Below are positions 44,084 through 53,758 of a DNA stretch of 64,000 nucleotides, in pieces. The stretch covers positions 99,643-163,642 of the forward strand of contig NZ_AQXU01000018.1 in NCBI RefSeq assembly GCF_000376945.1, read 5' to 3'. Each line of letters begins with the position of its first letter. The first letter of the stretch is position 1. This DNA is from Leeia oryzae DSM 17879. Its GTDB lineage: Bacteria; Pseudomonadota; Gammaproteobacteria; Burkholderiales; Leeiaceae. The position numbers and the translations under genes were made by a program. The notes under the pieces were generated by a model. That model was not told the DNA's origin, did not search any database, and worked only from the letters and a program-made list of their open reading frames with translations.

Positions 44084-45217
44084 TCAAACCTGTGTCTGGG
44101 TCACAGCCCGGCGAAAGCGCACCAGTGCCAGCGAAAAGAATACCGCCCCGATCAGGGTCATCCACAGCAGATCCTGCCAGATGACCTCGAACCCCGCACC
44201 GCGATACAGAATGCCCTGTGCCAGCCGGACAAAAAAGGTGGTCGGGGCAGCCAGCATGATGTGCTGCACGACGGCCGGCATGCTTTCCCGCGGAGAAATT
44301 CCGCCAGAGAGCATCAGCAACGGCAGGATGCACAGGATGATAAGCAAGCCGAGCTGCGGCATCGATCGGGCCAGCGTGCCCAGAAAAATGCCGATGGAAG
44401 CGGCGGCAAACAGATAGCAGGCCGCACACGCCAGAAACAGTAACAAGGAGCCGGCAATCGGCACTTTCAGCACATGCTCCACCACCATCGTCAGCGCAAA
44501 CGTCACCCCCAGCAGTACCACCAGCCCGTTAGCCCAGATCTTGGCCATCATGATCTCGAACGGCGTCAGCGGCATGACCAGCAGATGCTCGATGGTGCCG
44601 TGTTCGCGCTCGCGGATAAAGGCGGCACCGACCAGAATGATGGTCAGCATGGTGACGTTGTTGATGACTTCCATTACCCCGCCAAACCACAGGCCATTCA
44701 GGTTAGGGTTAAAGCGCACCCGGGTCGTCAGGCGGATGGGCGTTATCCCGCCATCGCGCGTGCCAGTCAGGTATTCTGCCACTTCGCCCTGGGTGATGGC
44801 GTTGATGTAACCGGCGCCGATAAACGCCTGGCTCATGATGGTGGCGTCGATATTGAGCTGCAGGTCCGGCACTCGTCCGGCCTGTACGTCGTGCTGAAAA
44901 TGGGCGGGGATCACCAGCGTGAAGTTGTAGCGTCCGGCATCCATGCCGGCATCTACCTCATCCAGACGGATGCGCTGCGGCGGACGGAAATACGGCGGAT
45001 AAAATGCATCGACCACGCGCCGGGACAGCGGGGACTGGTCTTCATCAACAATGGCGATGGGTGCGTTGTGCAACTCTTGCGATACCCCGGTGGCGGCCGT
45101 GTAAATAGCACCGGAGAACGCCCAGCAGATCAGCACCAGCAGGGTCTTGTCGGCCCACAGGCTTTTCAGCTCTTTCAGGCCAAGGCGGAAAATATTGCTC
45201 AGGCTGGGCAGACGCAT
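44084..45217 (-). CDS. ABC-2 type permease (YhhJ-like)
   Basis: 377 residues with an N-terminal helix (about 25-46), a long periplasmic part (about 50-170) with IAIVDEDQSPLSRRVVDAFY, then five helices (about 175-372) including the FIREREHGTIEHLLVMPLTPFEIM signature of DrrB/YhhJ permeases. It is the last of three genes, HlyD-type adaptor, RbbA-type ATPase-permease and this permease, as in E. coli yhiI-rbbA-yhhJ. A drug- or lipid-exporting role is likely; the substrate is unknown. Confidence 0.92.
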   Translation of the reverse strand: MRLPSLSNIFRLGLKELKSLWADKTLLVLICWAFSGAIYTAATGVSQELHNAPIAIVDEDQSPLSRRVVDAFYPPYFRPPQRIRLDEVDAGMDAGRYNFTLVIPAHFQHDVQAGRVPDLQLNIDATIMSQAFIGAGYINAITQGEVAEYLTGTRDGGITPIRLTTRVRFNPNLNGLWFGGVMEVINNVTMLTIILVGAAFIREREHGTIEHLLVMPLTPFEIMMAKIWANGLVVLLGVTFALTMVVEHVLKVPIAGSLLLFLACAACYLFAAASIGIFLGTLARSMPQLGLLIILCILPLLMLSGGISPRESMPAVVQHIMLAAPTTFFVRLAQGILYRGAGFEVIWQDLLWMTLIGAVFFSLALVRFRRAVTQTQV

Positions 45218-45218
45218 G

Positions 45219-47954
45219 TCATTTATCCTGTTTTTTCAGCAACAGCACAGCGACGACGGTCAGCACCGGAATGAAACAGGCCAGCATGACCAGTTGCGGG
45301 ACCAGGTCGCCAAAGCTGAGCGCCTTGGTGAACGCCCCCCGGCTGATGATCAGGAAGTAGCTGGCCGGAAACAATTGTCCGATCCAGTAACTGGCGCCTT
45401 CCAGCGCACCTACCGGCGTCGACAGACCGGAAAAGCTGACCGTGGGCAGGATGGTCAGGATCGCCGTGCCAAAAAGGGCGGCAATCTGCGTCCGGGTAAA
45501 GGTGGAAATCAGCAGGCCGATGCCGGTGGTGGCAATGACATACAGCACCGCGCCGAGCCCCAGCGCCAGCAGGCTGCCTTTGATCGGGACATGGAACACC
45601 AGCTGGGACTGGATCACCAGCAGCACAAAGCTGATCAGCGCCACCATCACATAGGGCAACTGCTTGCCAAGCAGAAACTCCAGCCGGGTCACCGGCGTGA
45701 CGTAGAGGTTGATGATCGAGCCCAGTTCTTTTTCCCGGACCACGCCAAGCGCCATCAGGATGGCGGGAATGAACACCAGCAGGATGGGAATAACCGCCGG
45801 TACCATGGCGTAAATGCTTTTGACGTCCTGATTGTAGCGATAGCGCGAAACGATGTTGACCGGGAGGGGGCTGGTCTGCCCGGTAGACAGCTGGATGAGC
45901 TGCTGCACATACTGGCGGTGCATGCCCTCGGCAAACCCGCGTACCGTTTCGCCCCGGTACGGCATGGCACCATCCACCCACAAGCCGATCTCCGGCCAGT
46001 GGCCGCGTCGCAGGTCCCGTCCGAACCCGGCCGGGATATCCACCGCCAGGGCCAGCTCGCCGCTTTTCAGGCGGCTATCAAGCCCGGCATCATCCAGGAT
46101 CGGCGTTTGCTCGATAAAATAGCGCGACCCGGCAATGTTCTGGATGTACGCCCGGCTTTCCGGCGTGTTGTCCCGGTCGAGCGCGGCAAAGCGCAAGCCT
46201 TCGACATCCAGCGAGATGCCAAACCCCAGCACGAACATCAGCAAGATCGAGCCGATCAGTGCAAAGGACAGGCGGATCGGATCGCGCCGTAACTCCAGCG
46301 TCTCGCGGTAGGCGTACCCCAGCAGGCGCCGCACACTGAATGCCGGTATCGCAACCGGCGTCACCGGCGTGGCGGGCGCGGTTGGCGCTACTTCCTCGGG
46401 CGGCGCGGCGGGCGTTCCGGCAACCCCGGTCGCCTCTTCCAGGTAGCTGATGAACGCTGCCTCCAGTGTGGCCGCGCCGCGGGCGGCGCACAGGGCGGCA
46501 GGCGTATCGCTGGCCAGCACCTTGCCGGCGTGCATCAGGGAAATGCGGTCGCAGCGTTCGGCTTCGTTCATGAAATGGGTAGAAATAAAGATGGTCACCC
46601 CCTGCCCGCGCGACAGCTCGGCCAGCAGTGCCCAGAACTGGTCACGGGCAACCGGGTCCACCCCGGAGGTAGGTTCGTCCAGGATCAGCAGCCTGGGCTC
46701 ATGCACCACGGCCACCGCCAGTGACAGACGCTGACGAATGCCCAGCGGCAGACTGGCGGCGGCCTGATCGGCATAGTCTGCCAGTCCGAAACGCTGCATC
46801 AGCTCGGCAATGCGGCTGTGCCGCCGCTTGTCCGGCAGGTGGAACAGCCGGGCGTGCAGGTCCAGATTGGCCAGTACGGACAATTCGCCATACAGCGAAA
46901 ACGACTGCGACATGTAACCCACCTGCTTGCGTGTATCCAGATAACGCGCATCGACCGGCTTGCCGAACAGCCTGGCTTGCCCCTCCGTGGGGGGCAGCAG
47001 GCCGGTCAGCATCTTCATGGTGGTGGTCTTGCCGCAGCCGTTGGACCCCAGAAAACCGAAGATTTCGCCCCGTTCGATCTGGAAACTGACGCGGTCGACG
47101 GCGGTAAAATCGCCAAAGCGCTGTGACAGGGCATCGGCCTCGATGGCAAAGGTTGCCCCGTCTGCCACCCTGGGCGGCATGTGCAAGGTCTGGTGCTGGC
47201 CCCGTTTGTCTGCCGGCAGCAGGCCGATGAACGCGGCGTCCAGCGTGGTCTCCCCGGTTTGCGCCAGCAAGCCGGCGGGCGTCCCGCTACCGATCACCCG
47301 GCCGCTGTCCATGGCGACCAGCCAGTCAAATTGCTCGGCTTCCTCCATGTAGGCCGTGGCCACCAGCACGCTCATCCCCGGCCGGCGCGCACGGATGCGG
47401 TCGATCAAGGCCCAGAACTGCCGACGCGACAACGGGTCTACCCCGGTGGTGGGTTCATCCAGAATCAGCAGGTCCGGATCGTGGATCAGGGCGCAACACA
47501 ACCCGAGTTTCTGCTTCATGCCGCCTGAGAGCTTGGCGGCCGGGCGATCGCGGAACGGTGTCAGGCCGGTGCTGGCGAGCAGATTGGTGATGCGGGCTTG
47601 CCGCTCTTGCGGATTCTGGCCAAACAGCCGTCCGAAGAAATCGACATTTTCGAAGACCGACAGGGTCGGGTAGAGATTTTTGCCCAGCCCCTGCGGCATG
47701 TAGGCAATGCGCGGCTGTACGGTGGCGCGGAAATGGCGGTCGCCCATGTCCCCGCCCAGCACCATCACCTTACCGCGCTGGATCTTGCGGGCGCCGGCAA
47801 TCAGGGCCAGCAGGGTTGACTTGCCGACCCCGTCCGGGCCGATCAGCCCCACCATGCTACCGGCCGGCAGATGGATGTCTATGTCGGCCAGCGCAGCCAC
47901 CCGGCCGTAAACGTGACTGACACCGGCAAGCCGGGCGACCGGCAGACTGTCCAT
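45219..47954 (-). CDS. rbbA: RbbA-type double ABC ATPase fused to ABC-2 permease
   Basis: 911 residues. ATPase 1 is about 1-250 (Walker [21 protein letters not shown]; Walker [14 protein letters not shown]), ATPase 2 about 265-510 ([41 protein letters not shown]), then a Pro/Ala-rich linker ([16 protein letters not shown]) and a membrane domain about 545-905 with [31 protein letters not shown]. The layout equals E. coli RbbA/YhiH, known as a ribosome-associated ATPase, though the transporter context argues for export. The second signature motif is degenerate (LPLGIRQR). One base separates it from the permease downstream. Confidence 0.93.
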   Translation of the reverse strand: MDSLPVARLAGVSHVYGRVAALADIDIHLPAGSMVGLIGPDGVGKSTLLALIAGARKIQRGKVMVLGGDMGDRHFRATVQPRIAYMPQGLGKNLYPTLSVFENVDFFGRLFGQNPQERQARITNLLASTGLTPFRDRPAAKLSGGMKQKLGLCCALIHDPDLLILDEPTTGVDPLSRRQFWALIDRIRARRPGMSVLVATAYMEEAEQFDWLVAMDSGRVIGSGTPAGLLAQTGETTLDAAFIGLLPADKRGQHQTLHMPPRVADGATFAIEADALSQRFGDFTAVDRVSFQIERGEIFGFLGSNGCGKTTTMKMLTGLLPPTEGQARLFGKPVDARYLDTRKQVGYMSQSFSLYGELSVLANLDLHARLFHLPDKRRHSRIAELMQRFGLADYADQAAASLPLGIRQRLSLAVAVVHEPRLLILDEPTSGVDPVARDQFWALLAELSRGQGVTIFISTHFMNEAERCDRISLMHAGKVLASDTPAALCAARGAATLEAAFISYLEEATGVAGTPAAPPEEVAPTAPATPVTPVAIPAFSVRRLLGYAYRETLELRRDPIRLSFALIGSILLMFVLGFGISLDVEGLRFAALDRDNTPESRAYIQNIAGSRYFIEQTPILDDAGLDSRLKSGELALAVDIPAGFGRDLRRGHWPEIGLWVDGAMPYRGETVRGFAEGMHRQYVQQLIQLSTGQTSPLPVNIVSRYRYNQDVKSIYAMVPAVIPILLVFIPAILMALGVVREKELGSIINLYVTPVTRLEFLLGKQLPYVMVALISFVLLVIQSQLVFHVPIKGSLLALGLGAVLYVIATTGIGLLISTFTRTQIAALFGTAILTILPTVSFSGLSTPVGALEGASYWIGQLFPASYFLIISRGAFTKALSFGDLVPQLVMLACFIPVLTVVAVLLLKKQDK

Positions 47955-47960
47955 GATGGT

Positions 47961-48965
47961 TTATTTCCGGTCGGGGTTCAGATTGGCCGGCCAGGCCGTT
48001 CTGGCATCCAGCCGGACATAGGCGATGCCGGGCATGCCGCCTTTGGCCAGATCGCGGTGAGCGGCCAGCCAGGCGGGGTCTGCCCGGACCTTGATGCGGA
48101 ACATTAGTTTCTCGCGTTCGCTGAGGGTTTCGACTTCGCGCGGGGTGAACTGGGCTTTGGGCGCGACAAAACTCACCCGGGCAGGAATCGCTTGTCCGGG
48201 CAGGGCATCCAGCACGATGCGTGCCTCGCTGCCAAGTGACAGTTGTCCGGCCTGACGGGTCGGCAGGTAGATGGTCATGTACATGTCGGCCAGATCCACC
48301 AGCGTCAGCGCCTTGCCGCCTGCGGCCAGAATTTCACCTGGCTCTGCCAGCCGGTACAGCACCCGCCCGCTGACAGGGGCTTTCAGTGCGGTATCGTTGA
48401 GCGTGGCTTGCAGGCTGTCGACCCTGGCTTGTGCGGCCAGCACGCCGGCGGCGGCTTCGGCCACCCGGCTCTGGGCCTGCGCTACGCCCGCCTCGGCACC
48501 GGTCAGGCCCGCCTGGTCGGTATCGAGCTTGCTGCGGGCAATGAATCCTTTGGCCACCAGCTCCTGCGAACGCTGCAGGGTTTTGCCTGCCAGATGCAGG
48601 TCGGCGCCGGATTTGCGCAGGCCGGCCTGCGCCTCGTCCGCCACTTTACGGGCCTGCTGAACTTGCGCTTCAGCTGCCCGCAGCTGGGCACGCAGGTCCT
48701 CGACATCAAACCGGGCCACGACGGTACCGCGCGGAACCCAGTCACCCTCATGTACCGTGACATCGGCCAGGCGCCCGGCCAGTTTGGTGGCCACGTCCAC
48801 CTCGGTAGCCTCCAGGCGCCCGTTGCCAAAGGCCAGTCCCGCGGGCAGCCCCGGGGTACGGTGCTGGTAAACATATCCCCCCGCCGCCAGCACGAGTGCT
48901 GCGAGCAGGGTAACGATGAATGGCTTGCGAAAACGGGAACGATCCACGGCGACCTCATCAATCAT
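47961..48965 (-). CDS. HlyD-family periplasmic adaptor (YhiI-like)
   Basis: 334 residues with an N-terminal membrane anchor (about 14-31), a lipoyl-type half domain (TEVDVATKLAGRLADVTVHEGDWVPRGTVVARFD), a long helical hairpin (about 90-205, RAAEAQVQQARKVADEAQAGL...) and the return lipoyl/beta part (LKAPVSGRVLYRLAEPGEILAAGGKALTLVDL). Links the RbbA-type and YhhJ-like transporter proteins to the outer membrane. No TolC gene is nearby. First gene of the operon, 6 bp before the ATPase gene. Confidence 0.94.
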   Translation of the reverse strand: MIDEVAVDRSRFRKPFIVTLLAALVLAAGGYVYQHRTPGLPAGLAFGNGRLEATEVDVATKLAGRLADVTVHEGDWVPRGTVVARFDVEDLRAQLRAAEAQVQQARKVADEAQAGLRKSGADLHLAGKTLQRSQELVAKGFIARSKLDTDQAGLTGAEAGVAQAQSRVAEAAAGVLAAQARVDSLQATLNDTALKAPVSGRVLYRLAEPGEILAAGGKALTLVDLADMYMTIYLPTRQAGQLSLGSEARIVLDALPGQAIPARVSFVAPKAQFTPREVETLSEREKLMFRIKVRADPAWLAAHRDLAKGGMPGIAYVRLDARTAWPANLNPDRK

Positions 48966-49161
48966 CTGCTGGCCGGATTACAAATCACTTTATCCGTTCT
49001 TTATACCGCGCCTGCTGGCGGTGACGCTTGACCTGAGTCAAGCGGTCTATCAATCCATCATATCTGGCGTGCCCCGGCGCAGGACGGCCTCCTGCGGCAG
49101 CACTGGCACTTGCCAGCTGCAGGCGATACACTGGCTTGTATAACCGCTTCGGGAATGCCGC

Positions 49162-49731
49162 ATGCGCCAATCTCATGTCTGTGCCGCTTTGCTCATGGCC
49201 TTGTCGTGGCTGGCATGGTCCGCCTTTGCGGCCAGTCCGCTGCCACCCCACCAGCATGGCTATGCCGATCTGGAGGTGTTGATCGACGGGGCGCAGATCG
49301 ACGTAACGCTGGACACCCCTCTGTATAACCTGCTGGCGTTCGAGCACCCGCCGCGAACCGCGGCCGAGCAGGACAAAGCCCGGCAGATGGTCCAACTGCT
49401 GCGGCAGCCGGCGCGTCTGTTGGTGTTTTCGCCCGCAGCGGGCTGCCAGGTACGCGACTTGCAACTGTACAGCCCGGCGCTACCGGCCGCCCTGCTGCAG
49501 GACGGGCCCGCACCCGCCAAGGCGGAAACTGCCACTCCGTCCGTCCCCCCGCACAGCAACCTGACCGGACATTTCCACTTCCGTTGCCAGCACCCGGAAG
49601 CACTGGGCCAGTTGCGGGTCGAACTGTTCAATCCCTTCCTGTACCTGACCGTGGTCAAGGTGCAGATCCGCAGCGACAAAGGTGAGAAGGCGGCGCTACT
49701 GACCTCGGACAAGAACTCGATCCCTTTTTGA
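49162..49731 (+). CDS. DUF2796 (ZrgA-like) exported protein
   Basis: 189 residues with a signal peptide (cut near AFA|ASP) and the DUF2796 pattern HQHGYADLEVLIDGAQIDVTLDTPLYNLLAFEHPPRTAAEQ at the N-terminus and HFHFRCQHPEALGQLRVELFNPF near the C-terminus. His residues in both (HQHG, HSNLTGHFHF) suit metal binding. ZrgA of Vibrio is a zinc-uptake periplasmic protein; here no ZrgBCDE-type genes are adjacent, and the His-rich linker seen in many members is missing. Role in zinc handling is inferred. Confidence 0.85.
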   Translation: MRQSHVCAALLMALSWLAWSAFAASPLPPHQHGYADLEVLIDGAQIDVTLDTPLYNLLAFEHPPRTAAEQDKARQMVQLLRQPARLLVFSPAAGCQVRDLQLYSPALPAALLQDGPAPAKAETATPSVPPHSNLTGHFHFRCQHPEALGQLRVELFNPFLYLTVVKVQIRSDKGEKAALLTSDKNSIPF

Positions 49732-49746
49732 GCGTCGCCGCTGCCG

Positions 49747-50661
49747 TCAGCGGGCGGGGGCCGACTTCACCACCGCAATCAGGTCTTCCATGAAGACTTT
49801 CAGGATCAGCGCTTCGGCATTGCCGCGACGGGTAATGGCGGCAAACGGCCAGGCCGAGTGAAAGTGTGTCGGGGCAATCTGGAACAGGTCACCGGCATCC
49901 ACCCAGCGGCGGGCATAATGCAGTGGCAAAAAGCCGATGTAGGCGCCAGAGAGTATCAGCATGGCCTGCGCCTCGACGTTATCCACATTGGCGGCGGCTT
50001 CCTTGACTTTCAGCTGGCGCAGATCGCTTTGCTGCAGAAAGCCACGCGCCACAATATGGCTGGATTTCATCGCGGCATAAATGCCTTCCAGCGCGCTGGT
50101 GGTCTGGTACAGCGGGTTGAGTCTGCCGCAGAACAGGCCGTCCGGCTCCTGATACAGCGGGGTATAGTTCAGCCCCGGTACTTTCAGCGGAAAGTGGCCG
50201 ATGGCCACGTGCAGGCGGCCATCGAGCACACGCTCTTCCAGTTCGGCCGGCGTACCGACGTAAATGTCCAGATGCACATGGTGGCCCCGCGCCACAAAGC
50301 GCTGGGTGGCCCGCGTCAGCGGTGACGCCGGGTCGGTGATGGTATTGTCGATGATGCCCAGATACAGCCGCCCTGATACCTTCTGCTTGAGGGCATCGGT
50401 ATCCACGCAAAAGGTTTCAACCGCCAGCAGCAGCCGTTGTGCCGCCTCGTAGGTGGCCTGGCCGTGCTCGGTCAGCCGGAAACCGCTGCGACCGCGTTCG
50501 CACAGGCGCACCCCGAGCCGCGCTTCCAGGCTGATCATCTGCTCGCTGATGGCCGACTGGCTCATGTTCAGCATCGCCTGCGCGGCAGAAAACCCGCCAC
50601 ATTTCACAATGGTCATGAATACCCTGAGCAGTTTCAGGTCCACATCCTGCAACTGGTTCAT
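49747..50661 (-). CDS. LysR-family regulator of the divergent ureohydrolase operon
   Basis: 304 residues: HTH VDLKLLRVFMTIVKCGGFSAAQAMLNMSQSAISEQMISLEARLGVRL and a LysR substrate domain (about 92-295). The ATG at 50661 follows AGGAG; the frame is open 81 bp further. It faces away from the ureohydrolase, aldehyde dehydrogenase, NCS1 transporter and GMC oxidoreductase genes, which suggests control by a substrate or intermediate of that pathway. Confidence 0.92.
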   Translation of the reverse strand: MNQLQDVDLKLLRVFMTIVKCGGFSAAQAMLNMSQSAISEQMISLEARLGVRLCERGRSGFRLTEHGQATYEAAQRLLLAVETFCVDTDALKQKVSGRLYLGIIDNTITDPASPLTRATQRFVARGHHVHLDIYVGTPAELEERVLDGRLHVAIGHFPLKVPGLNYTPLYQEPDGLFCGRLNPLYQTTSALEGIYAAMKSSHIVARGFLQQSDLRQLKVKEAAANVDNVEAQAMLILSGAYIGFLPLHYARRWVDAGDLFQIAPTHFHSAWPFAAITRRGNAEALILKVFMEDLIAVVKSAPAR

Positions 50662-51056
50662 GCCGGTCTCCTGTCTTGCATCGCCCTTGGCGATATAAAT
50701 ACCCGATGATTCGTATTTTCCCTCTCTGTATTTATACACCATCCTGACATGTCATGGGGGTAGTCGTGCGGTATCGCATTCGCCGCTTGCGTTGCCGTGA
50801 CCAGCTGTCTGCCAAGGCGAGCGCCTTGCCGGATCAACCTGTTGGTCACGTTTGCAACCACATGTTTTTAAACATGAAAATCAATCCATCCCGCTGTGCA
50901 CCAGCTTCGTTTTCTCGCACATCAATACATCGTAAATAGCGATATGAATATCTGATAATACATATTTTTCATAAGTAATTTTTGCGCCATAGTAGGCACT
51001 CAGATGCACCACTTGCCGCTTTTTTGTGGCTGTAATGTTCATTCGGAGTCATCGCC
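50662..51056. promoter_or_regulatory. Divergent intergenic region, LysR gene / ureohydrolase operon
   Basis: 395 bp without a supported gene. The left part is GC-rich; the right part (about 50860-51000) is AT-rich with the palindrome CATGTTTTTAAACATG near 50862-50877 and a tract of ATATG/ATATC words around 50941-50976. LysR-type T-N11-A sites could be placed in it, but none is distinctive. No guanidine riboswitch signature was recognised. Confidence 0.45.
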
Positions 51057-52022
51057 ATGGCAGAAAATAATTATGATTCAGGCCGCCTGAATCTTCCCTT
51101 TGTAGGTCACTGTACATTTGCCAAGTCTCCCGTCTGTCTGGACTGGGACAACCTGAAAGCCGATGTGGCCATTCTGGGCGCCCCCAACGACATGGGCACC
51201 CAATGGCGCTCTGGGGCCCGCTTCGGTCCGCGCGGCATCCGCGAAGCGTCTACCCTGTTCTCGTTCGGCCATGCCGGCGCTTACGACTTTGAGGACGACG
51301 TAATGTACCTGGCCAGCGAACACGTGAGCATGGTGGACGTGGGCGATGCCGATATCGTGCACACCGACATGGCCAAGAGTAACGCCAACATCGAATTTGC
51401 CGTGCGCAAGATTCTGGCCGCGGGCGCCATGCCGGTGGTGCTGGGCGGCGACCACTCCATCCATGCCCCCGTGATCAAGGCTTTTGAGGGCCGCGGGCCG
51501 ATCCATATCATCCATTTCGATGCGCACCTGGACTTTGTCGACGAGCGCCATGGCGTGCGCTACGGCCACGGCAACCCGCTTCGGCGTGCCTCCGAGATGG
51601 ACCACATCACCGGCATGACCCAGATGGGCATCCGCAACGTGTCTTCTTCCAACCGGGCCGACTATGACGCTGCCCGCGCAGCCGGTTCCAGCATTTTGTC
51701 GGTCCGCGATGTGCGCAAACTGGGAACCGAAGGCGTACTGGCCCAGATTCCTAAAGGTGGCGCCTATTACATCACCATCGACATCGACGGGTTTGATCCC
51801 TCCATTGCACCCGGCACCGGCACGCCAAGCCACGGCGGCTTCCAGTACTACGAAGTGCTGGAAATCATCCAGGCACTGGCCAAACGCAGCAAGGGCCACA
51901 TTGTCGGCATGGACCTGGTAGAAGTGGCGCCCGCGTATGACCCGGCAGGTGTGACCTCGATTCTGGCCGCACAGTTGCTGATGAACAGCCTGGGCTTCAT
52001 CTTTTATGAACGTAACCGCTAA
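51057..52022 (+). CDS. Arginase/agmatinase-family ureohydrolase
   Basis: 321 residues. The two-manganese site is complete: GGDHS (about 139-143), DAHLDF (about 162-167) and DIDGFDPSIAPGTGTP (about 243-258); GQRSGARFGPRGIREAS-like WRSGARFGPRGIRE (51-64) is also typical. It hydrolyses a guanidino compound to an amine plus urea; agmatine, 4-guanidinobutyrate and 3-guanidinopropionate are family substrates. The partners here (aldehyde and alcohol dehydrogenases, NCS1 transporter) point to a guanidino acid made by oxidation. GGAG precedes the ATG at a good distance. First gene of the operon. Confidence 0.92.
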   Translation: MAENNYDSGRLNLPFVGHCTFAKSPVCLDWDNLKADVAILGAPNDMGTQWRSGARFGPRGIREASTLFSFGHAGAYDFEDDVMYLASEHVSMVDVGDADIVHTDMAKSNANIEFAVRKILAAGAMPVVLGGDHSIHAPVIKAFEGRGPIHIIHFDAHLDFVDERHGVRYGHGNPLRRASEMDHITGMTQMGIRNVSSSNRADYDAARAAGSSILSVRDVRKLGTEGVLAQIPKGGAYYITIDIDGFDPSIAPGTGTPSHGGFQYYEVLEIIQALAKRSKGHIVGMDLVEVAPAYDPAGVTSILAAQLLMNSLGFIFYERNR

Positions 52023-52081
52023 ACCGGCACCTGCAGTACACAACAGAGCCCGCCATACGGGCCCGTCACAGGAGACACACA

Positions 52082-53590
52082 ATGGATACAGTCGTTAGCA
52101 ATTATCTGCGGGATTACGGCATCTCGCCCGCCACGCAGGCGTTCCTGGCTAAGCCGCAAAAGATGTTTATCGGCGGCCAGTGGGTCGACAGCAGCGATGG
52201 CCAGACCTGCCCGGTCATCGAACCCTCCACCGAAGGTGTGCTGACCCACATCCCGCTCGGTACCGTGGCCGATCTGGACAGCGCCGTCAAAGCCGCCCGT
52301 GCACAATTTGACCACGGCGAATGGCGCACCCTCAAGCCGCTGGCCCGCGAGCGCCTGCTGCACAAACTGGCCGACCTGATCGAGGCCAACGCCACCGAGC
52401 TGGCAGAAATCGAATCCATCGACATGGGCAAATCGGCCAGCATCGCCCGCGATGTCGACATTCAGGGCACGGTCGATACCTTCCGTTACTTTGCCGGCTG
52501 GGTCTCCAAAATCCATGGGCGCACCGCAGAGCCATCGCTGCCCGGCAATTATCTGGCGTATACCCGTAAAGAACCGCTGGGCGTGGTCGGCGCCATCGTA
52601 CCGTGGAACTTCCCGCTGCAGACCATGGCCTGGAAAGTGGCCGCGGCACTGGCCGCCGGCTGTACCGTGGTGGTCAAACCGGCCGAACTCACTTCGCTGT
52701 CGACGCTACGCTTTGCCGAACTGGTGCAAGAAGCCGGCATTCCCGATGGCGTGGTCAACATCGTCACCGGTCGCGGCAGCGTGATCGGCGCCGCCATGAC
52801 CGACCATCCCGGCATCGACAAGGTCACCTTTACCGGCTCCACCCCGGTGGGCCAGCAGGTAGGTGCCGCCTCAGTCCGCAACCTGAAACGCGTCACGCTG
52901 GAACTGGGCGGCAAATCGCCCGTCATCGTGCTGCCGGATGCCGACATCGAGGCCGCGGCCAAGGCGGTGGCCAACGGCGTGTTCTTCAACGCCGGTCAGG
53001 TGTGCGACGCCGGTACCCGTGCCTATGTGCATCACACGGTTCACGACGAGTTCCACCAGGCGCTGATCCGCTATACCCAAACCCTGAAGATCGCCCCGGG
53101 GCTCGATCCGGACTGTTTCATCAACCCGCTGGTATCTGCCACACAAAAACAGCGTGTGATGGACTACATCGGCACCGGCAAACAGGAAGGCGCCGAGCTG
53201 GTACTGGGCGGACACGCACTGGACGGCAAGGGCTACTTTGTCGAACCGACCATTTTTGCCCATTGCCGCAACGACATGAAAATCGTGCAGGAAGAAATCT
53301 TTGGACCGGTACTGGTCACGTCGCCTTTCGACGACGATGCCGATATCGTGCAACTGGCCAATGACTCGCCTTTCGGACTGGCTGCGGCCATTTACTCCAA
53401 CGACCTCGGCCGGGTGCATACGCTGATTCCGCAGCTGAAAGCCGGCACCGTGTACGTGAACGCCCATAGTACGCTCGACCCTTGCATGCCGTTCGGTGGT
53501 TACAAGGCCTCGGGCTTTGGCAAGGACATGGGCGCCGAGCAGCTCGATTATCTGATGGAAACCAAAGCGGTCTGGATCACGCTGCCCTGA
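52082..53590 (+). CDS. NAD-dependent aldehyde dehydrogenase (betaine/aminobutyraldehyde type)
   Basis: 502 residues, complete ALDH: VGAIVPWNFPLQTMAWKVAAALAAGC, the general-base LELGGKSPVIV, the catalytic Cys in FNAGQVCDAGTRAYV, and PFGGYKASGFGKDMG. It resembles BetB, PuuC and gamma-guanidinobutyraldehyde-type enzymes. It follows the ureohydrolase by 59 bp with GGAG before the ATG. In the proposed route it would oxidise the aldehyde made by the GMC enzyme to the acid hydrolysed by the ureohydrolase. A betaine aldehyde role is the alternative. Confidence 0.92.
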   Translation: MDTVVSNYLRDYGISPATQAFLAKPQKMFIGGQWVDSSDGQTCPVIEPSTEGVLTHIPLGTVADLDSAVKAARAQFDHGEWRTLKPLARERLLHKLADLIEANATELAEIESIDMGKSASIARDVDIQGTVDTFRYFAGWVSKIHGRTAEPSLPGNYLAYTRKEPLGVVGAIVPWNFPLQTMAWKVAAALAAGCTVVVKPAELTSLSTLRFAELVQEAGIPDGVVNIVTGRGSVIGAAMTDHPGIDKVTFTGSTPVGQQVGAASVRNLKRVTLELGGKSPVIVLPDADIEAAAKAVANGVFFNAGQVCDAGTRAYVHHTVHDEFHQALIRYTQTLKIAPGLDPDCFINPLVSATQKQRVMDYIGTGKQEGAELVLGGHALDGKGYFVEPTIFAHCRNDMKIVQEEIFGPVLVTSPFDDDADIVQLANDSPFGLAAAIYSNDLGRVHTLIPQLKAGTVYVNAHSTLDPCMPFGGYKASGFGKDMGAEQLDYLMETKAVWITLP

Positions 53591-53758
53591 TCCGGGAAGA
53601 CGTCACACAGACGGGTCGACTGTCTGCTGCATCGTCATCCTGACAAGACAGGCAAGACCCGAAAGAAGTAGCCATCCAGCGGCCGTGCCGGGAATGTGAA
53701 TCCGGCCGGTCACCAGGTTCGTATTGTTGTAACCTCACCTTTGGAGAGAGGGGATACC

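Noticed and set aside
45147..46292. Plus-strand frame opposite the RbbA-type gene
   Set aside because: Arg/Gln/His-rich shadow product without motifs; the minus-strand gene has full ABC signatures.
50662..51056. Guanidine riboswitch before the ureohydrolase operon
   Set aside because: No conserved guanidine-I, -II or -III sequence words could be recognised; only AT-rich DNA and a palindrome.
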